Shown here piece by piece: positions 11,120 through 23,640 of a stretch of 64,000 bases of DNA. Under the pieces are notes generated by a model that saw only the letters and a program-made list of their open reading frames with translations, was not told the DNA's origin and did no database searches. Source of the stretch: Posidonia oceanica (Eukaryota; Streptophyta; Magnoliopsida; Alismatales; Posidoniaceae); the NCBI GenBank assembly GCA_037176725.1, contig JAZBRS010000044.1:1240001-1304000 (forward strand). Reading direction: 5' to 3'. The translations under genes were made by a program, and so were the position numbers. How positions within the stretch are numbered: the stretch's first letter is position 1; every line of letters begins with the position of its first letter.

Positions 11120-12769
11120 GCGGTACTCTAGCTTTCGCCTTGGCCTTCTCGCCTCTTGCTTGGGTGTTTTGCTTGCCTTTTGCTTTCGCCTGCTTTACCT
11201 GCTTACCTGCTTGCTTGTTTATTTACCTGCTTTATGCCATGATTGCCTGCGCTGCTTCATTTGCTTGCATCCCATGCCTAAATAATTGCTTGGCATCATA
11301 CATGCTTTTTGGGTGATGAATGTTTTGCTTTGCACATTTGCTATGCCACTACACACGCACATGCCATGCATGCCTGCTTTTGACATGATAAGTGCTTTCT
11401 TTTCACTATCATGACCACATACACTTGCGCATGCCATGCCCATGCATTTTGCCTTGCTGTGCGAATTGCCTGCATGCCATGACTTCTTGTTTCTCTCCCC
11501 TTCGCATATGCCATGCCTAAGATAGTAGAAACTTGCTTGCTTCTCCCTCTACTTAATTTAAAGGTCACAATAAAGCAAAGTAATAACATCTAAGCACAAC
11601 TAGAGCCAAAACTTGCAATTTTCCCCTTCGGTTAAATAAAACGCAAGTAAAACGCTCTAAAGCATTTGCATCAGCATTTAGAAAGCATGCATTCTTCTCA
11701 CCTGAGTCAGCCCACAGTCTGAGAAGGATAGTCTCGGTCTCTTGCTCCGAACGCTTTGGCGTGGTGTGAGTAGATCGGTCTGTCCCCCCTTTTCCAGGGG
11801 TCGCGTCGGTGTTATTGGAGGGTACGACCTATGCTTCTAGCAGGGTCGAGGCCACCAATGCACCACCCATTATACCTGAGCTTTGGCAGGGTCGAGACGG
11901 GAGCCTTTTTCTGACCTGGAGTCTGCACAATCCCATTACCCATGAGTGCGTCCTGGTAGGTGATCTACTCAGGACATGCATGGTAAGAGAGCGCATATTA
12001 GGGCATTCATCTGCATCATGCCACCCCTAATAACCTCTTTTTGCATCCAACCTCTAATACGTTTATTTGTTTTGCAGGTAGGTGTGGATCCCCTTGGCTT
12101 GGTTTCTGAGCGTCTCTCCCTCTAAGCTGTCTGTCGCCGCCGACAGTAGCTCTCTTTAGGTCTTGTGTCCCTGCCTTCAGCTGCAGACCTAGTTGCTTTC
12201 GCCTGCCGTCCGTTATGGCCCAGCATACCGGCGAGCCTCCTTCCTCATTGGCGTTAGGAGAGGTACCGATTTCGGTCTCTCCTTCCCTTGCCTTGGCATC
12301 CCTCGTTTCCTCTCCACTTCTGGTACAGGAGATCTCATAGCCCCGTTATCTGGATCAAAGGTCGACCCCAGTCGACCTAGAGCTTGTCACCGCATCTGCC
12401 GCAGTGACCGCCACTCTGGCTCCAGGAGTGTCACCTTCTGTTCCATCCTAGGGCCTCCCCATCTCGGGGATCCAACCTTCTGCGGCTACCCTTTGCATAG
12501 GATCTACTCCAGTTGCTTCCTTGGTTTCCGCTCCTCCCTTGGCAGACACCTCCTTGTGCCTCGGCCCGTCGGTCGATGCGTTCTCTACCTTGCAAGCACG
12601 GCGCTTATTGGCTAAGGCCGTTAGCCTACGAAGCATGGCTATCGCACTCGACCCGACTGTGGCCTGCTTATCCCGTTCAACCCCTGAGGTTCCAGTGCCG
12701 CCCTCTATAGCCCTGTAGGCTCGCTACACTGCACCTCCGCCCTTTCCATCGCCCCGGCTCCTCACAGCT
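11120..12769 (+). other. B1 leader between primer site and gag
   Basis: The sequence resembles the B2 leader (26819 on), for example the TTTCGCCTTGGCCTTCTCGC phrase just after the primer site. It is rich in TGCTT and GCATGC and has no convincing open frame. Positions 12180-12769 probably correspond to the degraded N-terminal part of gag, which I could not follow reliably. Confidence 0.6.
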
Positions 12770-14397
12770 CCGGCGATGGGGGCACTTTTTCAGCCTCCTG
12801 CACCTGCACAACACTTTGCACAGCATACAACTCCTTCCTCTGGTGGCCAGTCTTCTGGATTGGCAGGAGCACAACACCCCTCATGCCTGTTGCCCGGCGC
12901 CGTGCCAGTGCAACAGCTGCTGCTCCCCTGCACTACACCTTACACCACATAGCATATTATCTATCCATCTTCCTTGCATCAAGTTCAGACCCCTGCATCC
13001 ATAGCACCACACTTTGCACCCTCGCACGGGTATGCTGGCCCTCATGCTACAGCACCAGGTGGCGTGACGGTGGATCCGGAGGAGCGCTCTCGCGTGACCC
13101 GCACAGCATACGTGGTCCCTACCTCTGTTGCACAACCCTCGCCAGCAGCAGCCTCTAACGCCTTCCTTACCAAGTTGGGTGATCTAGAAAGAGCACTTCG
13201 TCAAGTGCACGGCCAGGACCGCCAGCCTCACTAATTTTGCGACCTCTGTCTCTTTCCCGAGGCCGCACTCCCTTCGAAGTTTCGCATCCCGGACTTCGAT
13301 AAATATGATGGTAGAGGCTGCCCCATCTCGCATCTGAAGGCATATTACGGGGATCTTTCTCAACTTCAGCTGATGAAAGGCTCCTTATCCGCCTGTTCCA
13401 AAAGAGTTTAACTGGCCCCGCACTCAGGTGGTTCACGTCCCTTGACACGGCTGCGGTTCAGACTTGGACTGGTCTTTCTCAGGCCTTTCTTGAGCAATAT
13501 GCTTTCAACCTCGACTTGATCCCCAAGAGGGAGGATCTCGTCGCCATCCGGCAGAGGCCCCAAGAGCCATTCGGGGAGTATGTCGGTCGCTGGCGTTCCA
13601 CAGCCGCCCAGGTCAGAGATAGACCCTCCGAGGAGGATTCTATCGAGATGATCGTCAAAGGGGCGCTGCCAGTGACAGGGACTCTGCTTTGCATCCAGCA
13701 CATCACCAGCTTTGCATCACTGATTAGGACTGGCGCTCGCGTGGAAAGCTCACTGTAGAGTGGGCATTTCCCTGCACTTTCTGCACTGGCTAGGCAGGCT
13801 GACAGCACCAGCAATCACTGCAGCAGCGACAGCAGCAACTACTCCGCTTCTGAATGCTCCGAGCAGCACGCCATCGCCCGCGCTGATCCTCCTGAGGTGC
13901 CTGCCTTTGCAGAAAGTCTGCCAGATCCTTTTCCGCTAGCGCCTGCACCTATTTTTGCACCCACTATCACCGTTGAGCTAGTGCATCACGTTGCACCAGC
14001 TTGGCAAGGACGACAGCCTAGGCAGAGATGAGTCCGCCGCGCAAAGAGCGACTTCACCCCACTTGGTGAGCCGCTAGGCGCCGTCTTTCCCTAGGTTGTG
14101 TCGCTCCTAAGGCTTCCGGAAACTCACCCTCCACCCAGTCCTCTTCCGAGGTGGTACGATGCGAGCAAGCATTGCGATTACCATCGAGCCCCGGGGCATT
14201 CGACGGATAATTGCCTCACTCTCTGGGATGTCGTTCAGGACTTGATTGATGGTGGGACCCTCGTTGTCGGTCCGCAAGAGGCTGCTCACACACCTGCACC
14301 TGCACTCGCACACCCTAGCGTAGCTGGCCCTTCCTCTTCTGAGCCTGCAGGCTCCAAGGATGTCGGAACCTCGGGGGCTTACCCCAATCTTCTCTGA
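12770..14397 (+). pseudogene. B1 gag remnant
   Basis: Gag forms the virus-like particle and binds the RNA. The start region (MGALFQPPAPAQHFAQH) matches B2 at 28416. The capsid-like part reads KLGDLERALRQVHG, then FPEAALPSKFRIPDFDKYDG and GRGCPISHLKAYYGDL, and after a frame change near 13370 FLEQYAFNLDLIPKREDLV and EPFGEYVGRWRSTAA. A zinc-binding-like CDYHRAPGHSTDNC is at about 14172-14215. In-frame stops (near 13232 and 13756) and at least two frame changes make it non-functional. Nothing similar to protease or RT follows. Confidence 0.88.
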
Positions 14398-16571
14398 TTT
14401 CAGCTTTGCCCCGGTGGATCTTTCCGATCCCATCAGCGCAATCCCCCCTTCCTATCCCTCCCTGTTTGTCCGAGGGACGCTCGGAAGCGCAACGGTAGAA
14501 TCTACAGCAAGCCCAGTCGCAACACCGTCCAGGTAAGCTTCTTCTCCAGCATCAGCGGCTCCAGTACTCCCCGCACTGCCAACAGCAGATCTCGCCGACA
14601 GCATCAGCAGCGTAGGGGCAGACCCAGCACCTCCCTCCCGAGGTTGCTGACAGATAAGTCTTTCTTACCTCCCTTTTGTTTCCTGCACTGTCTTTCTTTT
14701 TGTTTTGTTTTGCTTTGTTTTTTTTTGTGTTTTCTTGCCATGTCAGAAAATCATAAAAAGCACAAAAACAATAAAAACCCTAAAAACCTGCATTTCTTTT
14801 TCTGCATGCATTCAGCATATGGGCTGATACCCCTAATTATCCGACGATAGGTCCGTTAACCTATCATCATCGGACTGATACCCCTAACTATCCGGTGATG
14901 GGTCCGTCAACCTATCATCACTGGGCTGGCAGCCCTAACTGCTCGACGGTAAGTCCGTTAACTTACCATACGGGCTGATATCCCTAATTATTCAGCGATA
15001 AGTCCGTCAACTTATCACCTACACATATCAATCACTTTGCATGCACATCCATTCATCCTGCACATATCTGCCATCATGCATTGTCATTTATCACATGTAC
15101 ATATCATTTCTTGCATTCTGTAAAGCATAAAACCAAAAACATCAAGAAAATCAAAAAAAGCAAAATTATTTTCTTCGCCTTTCACTGGTTTTCCCTTTTA
15201 TATTTTCCTAAGCAAAAATCATAAAAATACAAAACTAGTGCAAAACCCAAAAACATGTTTGTCCTTTCCCCTGCTAAAATATACAAAACCCACAAACATT
15301 TGCATAATCAGAAACCCGGCCTTGGACAAACAAGCAGTGCCTGGAGGATGTCAAGCAGTGACAGTCTCAGGCAGGTCTCGCCCGAGCAGCGCCATCTCTT
15401 GTATGTGGCTACAGAGTGAGACCAGAGCAAAATAAAGCGACTCGTTGAGCTCAAAAACTCCTAAAGCGATGTCCACCTTAACCAGAGAGTCCACCGATCA
15501 TGGATAGGACCAAAGCAAAGTAGAGCATAGCCAGAGGCTGTATACGTTGCAGAGGCTAAGGGTGTATGCCGATCAGCCGAACTTTCAACGCCTCATCCGG
15601 GACTGCTACCCCAAGAGGGCGAAGACATGCATATCCAAAAGAATAGAGGTCATGTGAGCAAAAGAAATGACAACGTGATATGCATGCTGAACACAAAAGA
15701 CAAATGCAGAAAGAAGTCGAAGAAAGAAGGCGGTCATGAGAGGAGTGGCTCGGACGAGCGTTGAAGCCACCTCAGCTATCAGCTTCAAGTGCCACACTGG
15801 CAACTGCACAAGATGCATTATCAGGAGGACTTGGCCCCACCCTCCGAGCACAGCAGCACGCTCCAATCTCCTCTGCAGACATCTCTAGTCCATTGGCAGG
15901 CTAGATGCAACTCCAGTCACTCAAGAGGGTAAAAGAAAGATCTATTCCGTGAGCGTCAAAAGCAGTAGCTGGTCCCCGAAGAATTAAGACGGAGGCTAAA
16001 GAAGCTACATCCAACGCTTCTGCTACCCTGCAGCCAAAGGCTATACTTTGCAAAGCCAAGGCCTCATCCTAAGCCAAGAGTGAAAAAGAGAGCCACCGAC
16101 CACAACTCGGCATGGCATCGCTCGAGGATCGAGTCTCCTGAGTCAGGAACCGCAGAAGCATCCTCATGGCATAGTTGCTTTGAATCCAAAAGCCACCAAA
16201 CCATGCATGCTGTAATATATTGTTATCTTCTTCCTTTCTCCCTGTTTTCGAAAATCGGAGCCAAGGATGAGCATTTTTGCCTGCCTCGCTCAGAGGCTCT
16301 TGATTTTCAAATTTTGCCGCCCACCACGTGGGTAGGTCCGTGACGACCGGCATGTACCTCGTTTGTCACCTCGTGACGCCGCGAAGCATGCCTGCACTGA
16401 GACCATTGCTCGCTTATCACGATGGGTTGCTGTTTCCCTTCTGCATCATTCTGCATTCGGGCTAGGAGTCCTAACTGCTCGGTGATGGGTCCGTCAACCT
16501 ATCATTTTATCGCTCAGTTGACGCCCGTTAAAATGTCATCCCACATATCCGCGTTGCATTCGGGTTGATAT
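14398..16571 (+). other. B1 3' tail after deletion of pol
   Basis: The stretch joins the gag end to the right LTR and is non-coding. It contains a tandem array (14815-15010), a T-rich then A-rich run (14690-14800, 15120-15260) and a further array unit at 16453-16571. Comparable phrases (GGGCTGGCA…CCTAACTGCTCG) occur in the 3' region of B2 near 39950 and 41685, so this is retained 3' internal sequence and the pol-containing part has been lost. Confidence 0.75.
14815..15010 (+). repeat. About 60-bp tandem repeats in B1 3' tail
   Basis: Three to four units follow the scheme GGGCTGATACCCCTAATTAT, then a short CCGACGATAGGTCCGTTAAC-like part with an inverted half (GATAGG…CCTATC). The two halves of each unit can pair. 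Another unit is at 16453-16571, next to the truncated LTR. Confidence 0.85.
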
Positions 16572-19500
16572 CCCAAGCCAAAACCTCAAGCCTTTTTACA
16601 CCTTTTTTTCCACTTCTAGGCCCAAACCTAAGCCCATTTGCAGCTTATGCCACCTGAGTGTGTTGGACGCTGGAACAGGCAGCGTCCAACGTTGGACGCG
16701 GCCTGTGCTAGCGTCCAATGTTGGATGTGCTCTAGTCTAGCGTCCAACGTTGGACGCACTCTGGTCTGGCGTCCAACGACTCGAGTGCAGCAGCGGCAGC
16801 TCCGCCCCCTTCGGCTCACTGCCCGTCCACTCCACCGCTGCCCCACACTTACTACCCGTCCCTTCCTCCACTCCACGCCATCCACTACCTTCCAAGCTTG
16901 AGTTACTACCTATCTCTCTTCTATTTCAGCCAAAATCCAGCTCTCCTTGCCCTCACAGACCCCTGCCGCCCCTGTTAGCTGCCATCGGCCTCCTCGCCGC
17001 CGACTGACATGCCCACACCCCTCCTGCCATTCCTCGTGGCCTTCCCACACCTAGAGCACCTGCCATTCGCCTGCAATTCCCGCCCAAGCCGCAGCAATTG
17101 GCAGCAGAACCCATGCAACCCATTGAACAAAACCAGCACCAACCACCCATCTTCCTCAACACACGTAGAGCAGCACACCCCTCTTCGACCCCAATTCTCT
17201 ACCTCCAGAGAGAGACCGAGTATCCACCTACATCCCAGACCCTTTGCCAACCTCCCCCGTGCAGTCCCCACGAGCTCGCTGGAGTCGGCTGATCATCCAC
17301 TTCTGCAGCGCCGGTGAGGGAGGCCGACACGTCGTTCTAGACCGCGACAAGGTAAGATTTCTATCCTCGTAGGTCATGCATGCTAGTGTGTACGTCCCCA
17401 TGCAACCTTGCATTTTTCTGAATCCTTTTGGCCATGATTCCTAGCCGGAATCGAGTTCAGTGTGTTGGACGCACCAGCTGGTGCGTCCAACGTTGGACGC
17501 GGCATAGGCCAGCGTCCAACAGCCCCTCTTGCTCAGCTTTTGTTCAGATGCGTTTCATGCTTTGTTATTGCTTGTTTTTCCGTAGATCTATGCCATTTGC
17601 CTCCTTTTAGCTCTCTTTGATGTTATACCATGCTTATCAATTTGTTCCATGCATGTTTGATTGCTTTTTGCATGCTTAGTATCAGTCTGCCTTCTGCCTT
17701 TGTTGGACGCTAGGATGAGCCGTGTCCAACGTTGGACGCTGGTTCATCTAGCGTCCAACACCCCTGCTTGCTTTGCTTTGCTTCCATGCCTACTCCATGC
17801 ATATTTTGGTTATTATTTTGTGAGCTATGCCTGCTTAGAGATGCCTGGCCCCTATGGCAACCATGTTTAGGTTTGCTAGGATTTATTCCAAGTTGTTTAC
17901 TCCTTTTTGCAAAGTTAAAGCTTGCTTCTCTTATGCATGTTCTTCCCTTTACTTTCTTTAGCTCAAATGCTTGCCATGTTTGCTGTGGAGGTTTATTTTG
18001 CTCTGATATGCCTTGGTTCATCTACATGCATGTAGGTGGGGGTCTGAGCTGAGCTCCCCCTTTAGAACAGGTGAGTTTGCATGCCTGGGTCGTTGGACGC
18101 CAGAGCCCTCAGCGTCCAACGTTGGACGCTACTGGCTCTAGCATCCAACGCCCTGGCTCATCTCTTGATTGTTTAATGTTTGCATGCCTCTCTGATTTTG
18201 CTTACTTACTTGCTTCCTGTGTTCTTATGCATGTTTAGCCTCAGTAGCATCTATTCTTTTAGTTCAGTTAATTTATTTTGCTATTTGTGCATGCTTTTTG
18301 TGTGTTGTTCCTCCCAGAGCGTTGTACGCTGTTGGTGTTGGCGTCCAATGTTGGACGCCGACCTAGCTCGCGTCCAACGCCATGGTTGTGCCTCTGGCCT
18401 GGCACTCAGCGCAGGTAAGGCCTTTTTGATTTATTTCTGTGATCCTTTGCCTGTATGCTACCCATGCTTGCTTGTCTGCCTCTTTGTTCATCTCCAGAAC
18501 CCCAAATGCATGCACCCATTTTCTATTTTGCTTTTGTATGCCTCTTTTCTCCCCTCTGCCCTCTGTCCTTGTTGGACGCCAGCCTCTCTGGCGTTCAACG
18601 TTGGACGCCCAGCTTACAGGCGTCTAACAACCTGCATGCTTGGATGTTTAATTTTGGCATGCTCCTTGTTTTGATTCTTCCTCTAATCTTCTGTTAGGTT
18701 AGATTAGCATGTCTAGCACCCATTTAGTTGCATATTTGCATCTGTATTGCATCCATATAGTTAGAATGCATAGATTTTCAAAATATGCATGCTGTCTGTC
18801 TGCAGCAGGTGTTGGACGCAGGCTGTCCCAACGTCCAACGTTGGACGCTGGTGTTGCCAGCGTCCAATGCATGCAGATGGCTGACAGCCATTTTAAAGCG
18901 CAGATTTTGTTTCACTCGCCGTTTCTCGCGTTTTATTACTTCTTTGGCTTGCTGTAACCCTAATGCATGTTGCCCGCCCCTCTGTTTTGATTTCGCACCC
19001 CGCTTTGCCTCGTTTTCCGCACTTTGCCCCATTTTCTGCATTTTTGCATTGTTTTCCCGCTCTTCTGCATGGTTTCTCGCACCCCTTTGCATCGCTTTCC
19101 GCTTTCAACATCATTTTCCGTGCCTTGCTTTATTTTCTGTATTTTTGCATCGTTTCCGCACCTATTTTACTTTATCGCTTGCGTATCACTCGCATTTCTT
19201 GGTTTTCCCGCCATTTTGTTTTATCGCTTGCATCCGCATATAGGGCCATGATGCTTACTACTTAGGAGTTCTCACGAACCAGGGTCCGCCCAGTTCGGAA
19301 CACTAGCAGCGTGGCTGAGCACTTAGATAGCATATTTATTTCCCTTGCATAATAGGTAAGCATTTAAGGCATTTAGGCATTAGGCTAGCAATTCCCTGCA
19401 TAAGCGCGAGATTGCCTAAGAAAGACCGACTCTCGGACGTATCGGGGTGCCTAACACCTTCCCCGTGCGTAACAAGAGTTCTTGCCCTTTCTCTTGGCTC

Positions 19501-19826
19501 GCATCGACCTTTCCTTTATCCTAGGCCTGAGTCATAGCATAGCATAATAGCATAACATAGCTTAGCTTATCCTTGCATCTCTTTGCCCCTCCTTGCATCC
19601 GACTCAGCATGTCTTTTCATGCTTTACCCCTTGGTTTTCCTTGTCTTCCAATTCAATAGATCCGGTGGCGACTCCAAATTGTCTTATCATTTCTTTTCTT
19701 TTCTTTTGCCAGCGTTTCCGAGTCAAGTTCTTCCCTCGGATCCAGCCGCATATAGTGAGCCTATTTTGATCGATGCACACAAGCTTTGGTAATGTGCATG
19801 GACGATCAGAATTTAGGATTGCTACA
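16572..19826 (+). repeat. Right LTR of B1, 5'-truncated
   Basis: It aligns with the left LTR from position 2034 to its end but lacks the first roughly 130 bp, so the TG start and the polypurine tract are missing. It ends GATTGCTACA and abuts CCTGT. It preserves the uninterrupted site where C1 entered the left LTR. A donor-like ACAAG/GTAAGA is at about 17347-17357. Confidence 0.92.
16660..18866 (+). repeat. Palindromic GTTGGACGC modules in B1 right LTR
   Basis: Modules lie at 16660-16780 (cluster), 17463-17521, 17702-17759, 18092-18150, 18338-18380, 18570-18628 and 18811-18866. The set at 18570-18628 is a pair, whereas the left LTR has a single module there (4069-4098). Confidence 0.93.
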
Positions 19827-20484
19827 CCTGTATTTCCAGTATCTCCTCATTGGGGAAGTCTGTTCGGACTGGTTGATAATCTTCTATTGGTAGTTCTGCC
19901 AGGTGATCTGCTATGGCCTGCCCCTTAACTGCCTTCTGGGACACATATTGCAAGTCAAATTCAGTGAGAAGGAGTTGCCACCTTGCCAACCTTCCAGAGA
20001 GGACTGGCTTCTCGAACATATATTTGATTGGGTCCATTTTGGCAATGTAACAGACTTTATGGGCTAGGAAGTAGTGTCTCAACTTTTGAGATGCCCATAC
20101 CAAGGCCAAGCAGTGCTTTTCTATGACCGTATACTTCTCTTCATAACCCAGGAAAGTTCTACTTAGATAGTAGATAGCTTTTTCCTTCTTCCCATCCTCA
20201 TCATGCTGAGCTAGCACTACCCCTATTGACGATGCAGTGGCTGCCACATAGAGTAGCAAAGGCTTCCCCGGCATAGGTGCTGACAAGACTGGGGGAGTCA
20301 TGAGATATGCTTTGAGTTCATCAAAAGCTTTCTGGCATTTCTCATCCCAGGTGAATTCCCTTCCTCCCTTCAGTAACTCATAAAATGGCTTACATCGATC
20401 TGCATGCTGTGAGATGAATCTCCTGATGAATTGTAAGCGGCCAATAAGTCCTCTGAGTTCCTTGATGTTTCGGGGCAGAGGCAT
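19827..20484 (-). pseudogene. Family A pol: RT-linked RNase H
   Basis: This is the RNase H that directly follows RT in Ty3/gypsy pol. It starts at the RT thumb (LRGLIGRLQFIRRFISQHA), continues with WDEKCQKAFDELK and PLLLYVAATASSIGVVLAQ, then YYLSRTFLGYEEKYTVIEKH, KLRHYF and AIADHLAELP. The first catalytic Asp expected after LLLY is absent (AATASS). It ends where B1 is inserted; the frame resumes at 1904. A TAG separates it from the RT part at 20485-20487, where a CAG would fit. Confidence 0.92.
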
Positions 20485-21246
20485 CTATGCTATTGCTCTG
20501 GCCTTCTGTGGGTCTACCTCGACCACTCTTTTGCTGATGATGATGCCCAGTAGCTTCCCGGTAGTTACCCCAAACACACATTTCTTTGGGTTCATTTTCA
20601 GTTGATATTGCCTTACTCTGCTCAGTACCCTTCTTAGCGCCTCAAAGTGTGCCTCCCTTGTTCTTGATTTGACCAAGATATCGTCAACGTACACTTCCAT
20701 GCAATCGTGCATCATGTCGTGGAAGATGGCCATCATCGCTCTCTGATATGTTGCACCGGCGTTCTTGAGATCGAATGGCATGACTATGAAGCAGTACGTC
20801 CCCCATGGTGTGATGAACGATGTCTTCTCTTGGTCCCCCTCTGCTAGCTTGATCTGGTTGTAACCAGAGAAACCATCCATGAAAGATAGCATCTCAAATC
20901 CTACTGTATTGTCCACTAGCAAGTCAATATGTGGCAAAGGGAAGTCGTCCTTGGGACAGGCGGCGTTGAGGTTGCGATAGTCAATGCAAACCCGAACTTT
21001 TCCGTCCTTTTTGGCCACTGGTACTATATTTGAGACCCAGCTGAGGTACACAACCACTCTGATGAATTTTGCATTGTGGAGGTTGTCAATTTCTTCTTTG
21101 ATTTTGAGGACGAGTTCCGGCCTTAGTCGCCTCAGCTTCTGCTTGACAGGCTTGGTTCCAGAGTTTAGTAGAAGCAAGTGTTCCACTAGGGCTGATTGCA
21201 GTCCAAGCATATCCTCGTATTTGAAGGCCAGCACATCCACAAATTC
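20485..21246 (-). pseudogene. Family A pol: reverse transcriptase
   Basis: RT copies element RNA into cDNA. Motifs in order: PVKQKLRRLRPE, VRVCIDYRNLNAACPKDDFP, LSFMDGFSGYNQI, EKTSFITPWGTYCF, MPFDLKNAGATYQRAM, the catalytic box EVYVDDILVKS (residues 182-192 counted from 21240) and NPKKCVFG. The usual MPFGLKNAG has Asp for Gly, which fits one G-to-A change. In-frame TAG codons are at both ends (21244-21246 and 20485-20487). Confidence 0.95.
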
Positions 21247-22426
21247 CTACAAGATTTGGACCATTTCCTCCCGCTCTTTTGGGCTCAGGCTTGCACTTAT
21301 GAGTATTGGTTTTGGCTCTTCGGTTGTTCCCAGGTTGACCTTCACGGTCTCTTCTTCAGCTGCCTTGGTTTGCTCATCATATTTATCCATGAGGTGCTTA
21401 AGGAGGTCTGAGTCTGCCTCTTGATCTTCTTCCTCATCACTGCAGCTAACCAGCTCATACACCTCTATTCCTGCACACTTTCCAAACCTATCAAATTCTT
21501 CTACTAGGAAGACTATGTTAGCAGTAGCTAGCTCTTGAGGCAATGCCTCCGTGTATTGACACACGCGCACAGTTTTGGAAGCGGTGGCTGAAGTTGACCG
21601 CGAGCTGCTAGAACTAACATGGTGATCCTCTCCCTTATTGAAAACAGAAAGTAAATTACTTTTAATCCTAGGAAATGAAAACAATGCAGAATTAAACAAA
21701 ATTTTATTTATAGCATCTAGGGGGATGCCCCTAGAGTTACCTCCATCAGTAGAGGTAGGAGCCTCTCTAGGCGGGCTCGTCAGGATTTACGTTCCCATCA
21801 TCTTCGAGAAGCTCATAGTCAGCCCCTGGATCGGGGTCAACTTCAGGTCTCTAAGGTTGCAGACCTTCAGAGAGATCAGCCGTGAGGCGGCGGACCTTGT
21901 CTACGAGTCGTTGTGACTTGCGTAGAATTTGCCCCAGCCTTTGCTCTAAGGAGGAAAAGATGTCCGGAGCTGGAGGAGGCGGAGGCTTGGAAGCGGCAGT
22001 GCCGGAAGAAGAGGGAGAAGAAGGAAGAGGTGGTCAATCCGGAGGTTCGGGGGCCGTGGCGCCGGAAGAAGAAAGAGGTGGCCGATCCGGAGGTTCGGGG
22101 GCCGGTGCGCCTAACAGTGGTAGCGGCGATGTTGCAGTCTAACCTTCGTGAGGTTTTGCTGGCAACTCTTTTGCAGTCTAACCTTCGTTAGGTTTTGCTG
22201 CTACAGTCTGGCCTTCATGTGGCTCTACTGTCAACTCCCTTGCAGTCTGACCTTCGTGAGGCTCTGCTGGCAATTCAAGTGTTTGGAATAAGCCGGAAAT
22301 GTTTACGTCGGTTGTGTCCTCTGCACTTTGGAGAGTGTGTTTGGTTGATTGCGCTAAGATAATATTTGCCAGGGGGGATGAATTCGGATCGAATATCCCT
22401 ACGCTGGTAAAATGTCCTTGTAGATT
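21247..22426 (-). pseudogene. Family A linker between G-patch and RT
   Basis: The frame continuing from the protease holds Pro/Ala-rich repeats (22125-22290), a segment rich in PEPPDRPP, and then an acidic stretch; a later block (21247-21699) carries VELVSCSDEEEDQEADSDLL-like acidic residues and ends just before RT. The part near 21700-21760 has several stops and no clear protein. Ogre elements carry an intron between protease and RT, so this is where one would lie; I could not fix splice sites. Confidence 0.6.
22125..22290 (-). repeat. About 48-bp tandem repeats in the A linker
   Basis: Four units contain, on the plus strand, TGCAGTCTAACCTTCGTGAG followed by GTTTTGCTGGCAACTC variants. On the minus strand they encode a unit like PAEPHEGQTA. 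Two units carry GGTTAG where others have GGTCAG, giving in-frame stops. Confidence 0.85.
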
Positions 22427-23415
22427 TCACTGTAATGGTCGTCCGTCGGGGAACTGGTCGAAACCGAGTCCTCCCCTTCCTTCTCTGTCACAGGCTTTCA
22501 CTGGCTCCTTCATTCCCTTTCCTTTTGGGCCTAAGCCCTGGCCTTTCTTGTAGCCAATTCTCCTCATGATTTTCCATCCCACATTCATGGATGGTCCTTT
22601 GCTTTTGGAGGATTCCTTCTTCTTGTGAAATAGCCTGGGCCTGGCCCACTTGTCCCTCAGCTCAACCATAGATACGACATTCTTGTCTTTTTCGGCATGG
22701 GTCAGCTTTTCTCGCACACTGAACTGGTGCGGCAGATATATCACATTTGCCTCTGCTTCTTGGCCTCGTATGTCTCCTGATATCTTGATGATTTTCCCAT
22801 CGTGTGGGAATTTCAGGCATTGGTGCTGAGGAGACGATACTCCTTTTAAACTGTCCAGCCATTGTCTCCCTAGGATGATCTGATATGGGACATTGACGTC
22901 TATGACGATTAGTTGGGTTAGAACCTGAGCTAGTCCTATCCCTATCTTTGTGGTCCACTTGCCGTGTGCTTTTCTTTTGCTGTCATCATACCCAGCAATC
23001 ATCATATCAATGGGGGTTAAGGAGGCCTCATTCACGCCCAAGGCTCGTATTTTATTCAACGAGCAAATGTTCATTGATGCACCAGTATCTATGAGCACTT
23101 CAGAAATTAAGTGATTGTTTATAGAAATGGTTACATTCAATGGAGCTTTTCTCCTCTCTATTGGTGCCAACTCGCTATTAGCAAAAGTAATGATTGGCTC
23201 TACAAAGGTTGCCATAGCTATGATATGGAGTTCCTCCGCTGGCATGTCTGGGGCAACTTGGGCCTTCTCTAGCACTTCTAGCAGAGCTTTCCGGTGTTCA
23301 TTTGAGCTGTTTATGAGGTCATAGATCGAGATCCTGGCCTACGTCTTCTTTAATTGCTCTAGGATGTCATATTCTGCCGACCCGGGTCCCACTTCAGGTC
23401 TGACTGGCTCTGCTG
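22427..23415 (-). pseudogene. Family A second protease (PR2) with G-patch
   Basis: The aspartic protease matures the polyprotein. Reading left from 23275, residues 45-165 form a retropepsin: VLIDTGASMNICS (catalytic Asp at about 23089), a central flap region, and YQIILGRQWLDSL. Residues 229-272 form a G-patch: VGWKIMRRIGYKKGQGLGP and GLGFDQ. Upstream (23280-23400) lies the conserved ISIYDLINSSNEHRKALLE motif found before Tat proteases; an in-frame TAG there fits a former CAG. The piece is cut at 23420 by B2; the frame continues at 51471. Confidence 0.93.
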
Positions 23416-23420
23416 GTGGC
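23416..23420. repeat. Target site duplication of B2 (GTGGC)
   Basis: GTGGC lies just before the TGTAGACACC start of B2 and again at 51467-51471 after its ACTACTACA end. Confidence 0.95.
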
Positions 23421-23640
23421 TGTAGACACCCTATTCTGACAGCCTGGAAGTTGGTAGTTCTCTTTTGCAGGCTTGTGTGGTCTCTGGATTGGTATTCCCT
23501 TTTCTAACCCAGTTTCTAGTCCATTTCCAAACCCAAAACCTTGCCCCAAACCCTAGAAGCCCTTACCTAAGCTATTTGCATTTTTACAACACTTCTAGGC
23601 CCAAACCTAAGCTCATTTGCAGCCCATGCCACCTGAGTGT

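Larger units (their letters stand above)
1905..19826 (+). mobile_element. B1: deleted Ogre/Tat-like LTR retrotransposon
   Basis: The element starts TGTAGACACTCC and ends GGATTGCTACA, and is flanked by CCTGT. It sits in family A pol between the RNase H and second RNase H domains. It has a left LTR (interrupted by solo LTR C1), a primer binding site, a leader, a gag remnant, a repeat-rich 3' tail and a right LTR missing about the first 130 bp. All pol domains found in B2 (protease to integrase) are absent. Without C1 it measures about 12.1 kb. It cannot move on its own; whether B2-like relatives could once have mobilised it is inference. Confidence 0.92.

Noticed and set aside
19827..23415. Endogenous pararetrovirus (Caulimoviridae) as source of protease and RT
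   Set aside because: Integrase, G-patch, dual RNase H and LTRs in the same element point to a Ty3/gypsy Tat element; no movement or coat protein is seen.
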